A stretch of 64,000 nt of DNA from Paenibacillus rigui. Its GTDB lineage: Bacteria > Bacillota > Bacilli > Paenibacillales > NBRC-103111. Positions 63,068 to 64,000 of the stretch are shown piece after piece. The first letter of the stretch is position 1; each line of letters starts with the position of its first letter. The stretch lies in the NCBI RefSeq assembly GCF_002234615.1, contig NZ_NMQW01000017.1, forward strand, positions 434,001 through 498,000. The letters run 5' to 3'. The notes beneath the pieces are model-generated. The model searched no databases. It saw nothing but the letters and a program-made list of their open reading frames with translations, and was not told the origin of the DNA. The position numbers and the translations under genes are program-made.

Positions 63068-64000
63068 ATGTACGCTTCTGCACACAAGCAAGCCCAGCCC
63101 GACACGAACTCTGCTCTCCCCCGCTATTGGCCTTTTCTTTTTGCTGCCGCTAGCGGTACGGCCGTGGCCAATATTTATTATGCCCAGCCCTTACTGGATG
63201 CTATGTCCAAAGATCTGGAGATCCCTCTTGCCTCAATCGGAGGCATCATCACCGTAACCCAGCTGTTTTACGCGTTGGGGTTAGCGCTATTGGTGCCTCT
63301 CGGAGATTTGGTTAACCGGCGCAAGCTCGTCATCTCCCAAATGCTGCTGTCCGCCGCCGCGTTGGCAGCCGCAAGCGCTGCACCGGGCCGCATGATGCTG
63401 CTCGCAAGTATGGCGGCCGTGGGACTGCTTGCAGTCATCACCCAAACCTTGGTCGCCTTCGCTTCGACCTTGGCAGCACCCGGCGAAAGAGGCCGCGTCG
63501 TCGGCATGGTCACCGGGGGGATTGTGATCGGGATTCTTCTTGCAAGAACCTTTGCAGGTATGGTATCCGATTTGGGCGGCTGGCGGGCTGTCTACGGGGC
63601 CTCCGCCGGTTTAACGCTCCTCATGGCATGGCTGCTATCCCGCATACTGCCAAGCAATGACGCAGAAAGAACTTCACTATCGTACAAACAGCTGGTCCTC
63701 TCCCTGTTTCAATTGTATGCAGAGGAACGGGTGCTTCGGGTACGCGGCGTACTTGCCCTACTGATCTTCACTGCCTTCAGCACGCTGTGGACCCCGCTCG
63801 TCCTGCCGTTAAGCGGACCTGCTTATGCTCTATCCAAGACACAGATCGGGCTGTTCGGACTGTTCGGTGCTGCAGGGGCATGGGCCGCAGTCAGAGCAGG
63901 CGCTCTGGCTGACAGGGGCAAGGGCCAGCAAACCACTGGGCTTGCCTTAGCGCTGCTCACTGTTTCATGGCTGCCGATCCGTCTCATCGATCATTCCTTA
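63068..64000 (+). CDS. MFS transporter (drug:H+ antiporter type), cut by the window end
   Basis: 311 codons are present with no stop. The N-terminus is cytoplasmic (PDTNSALPRYWPF), and helix 1 runs into ANIYYAQPLLDAMSKDL, typical of the YnfM/YgaY-like MFS group. The loop 2-3 motif is PLGDLVNRRKLVISQM, in place of the G-x-L-aD-r-x-GrR signature. The sixth helix ends near LLMAWLLSRILP and a seventh to ninth follow. AAGGAG precedes the ATG. Operator-like sites upstream suggest TetR-type control; the exported compound is unknown. Confidence 0.9.
   Translation, partial: MYASAHKQAQPDTNSALPRYWPFLFAAASGTAVANIYYAQPLLDAMSKDLEIPLASIGGIITVTQLFYALGLALLVPLGDLVNRRKLVISQMLLSAAALAAASAAPGRMMLLASMAAVGLLAVITQTLVAFASTLAAPGERGRVVGMVTGGIVIGILLARTFAGMVSDLGGWRAVYGASAGLTLLMAWLLSRILPSNDAERTSLSYKQLVLSLFQLYAEERVLRVRGVLALLIFTAFSTLWTPLVLPLSGPAYALSKTQIGLFGLFGAAGAWAAVRAGALADRGKGQQTTGLALALLTVSWLPIRLIDHSL

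Overview
The window looks like chromosome from a spore-forming, S-layer-bearing Gram-positive of the Paenibacillus type. The evidence is a forespore SpoVA-type operon, two very large exported proteins ending in SLH domains, two YesM/YesN-type sensor-regulator pairs, Shine-Dalgarno sites of the GGAGG class, and CcpA/XylR-style control of sugar genes. No rRNA, tRNA, CRISPR array, phage or insertion sequence was seen.

Layout. 1-4.6 kb: the end of an unknown membrane protein, then a MoxR / DUF58 / transglutaminase operon read leftwards. 4.8-8.0 kb: a DUF421-spoVAC-spoVAD-spoVAE operon with a divergent small DUF1657 gene. This matches the content of the mobile spoVA operons linked to spore heat resistance. 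8.4-16.6 kb: an operon of an HlyD-type adaptor, an RND pump (SwrC-like) and an exported protein with 14 RCC1 repeats plus SLH domains. 17-22 kb: an L,D-transpeptidase, a GAF-PAS-GGDEF-EAL protein, a ThDP-dependent enzyme and a carboxymuconolactone decarboxylase family protein.

22.2-36.2 kb is the most interesting block, a complete but unassigned sugar or cyclitol system. It has a ribose-type ABC importer (34.7-36.2, 33.7-34.7, 32.5-33.6 kb). It has a three-part sensor made of a membrane-anchored periplasmic-binding-like protein, a histidine kinase and an AraC-type response regulator (28.0-32.4 kb). It has catabolic enzymes: Gfo/Idh/MocA oxidoreductase, a DUF993 aldolase-like protein and a TIM-barrel isomerase (24.6-27.9 kb). 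An AraC regulator with a second oxidoreductase follows (22.4-24.5 kb). A frameshifted remnant of an older sugar permease lies at the left end.

36.4-41 kb holds a nitroreductase, a DUF6886 protein, an AraC regulator divergent from a PhyH-type dioxygenase, and threonine synthase. 41.1-50.8 kb resembles the yes region of Bacillus subtilis: a GH42 beta-galactosidase, an Lpl-type ABC importer, a divergent YesN/YesM pair, and L-rhamnose mutarotase. This suggests use of rhamnogalacturonan or galactan fragments. 51.0-51.3 kb is an ArsR-type repressor. 51.6-59.5 kb is one 2650-residue surface protein with a clear sigma-A promoter. 60-62.7 kb is the xylA/xylR pair with a recognisable operator over the xylA promoter. 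The window ends inside an MFS transporter gene preceded by repeated TetR-type operator-like sites.
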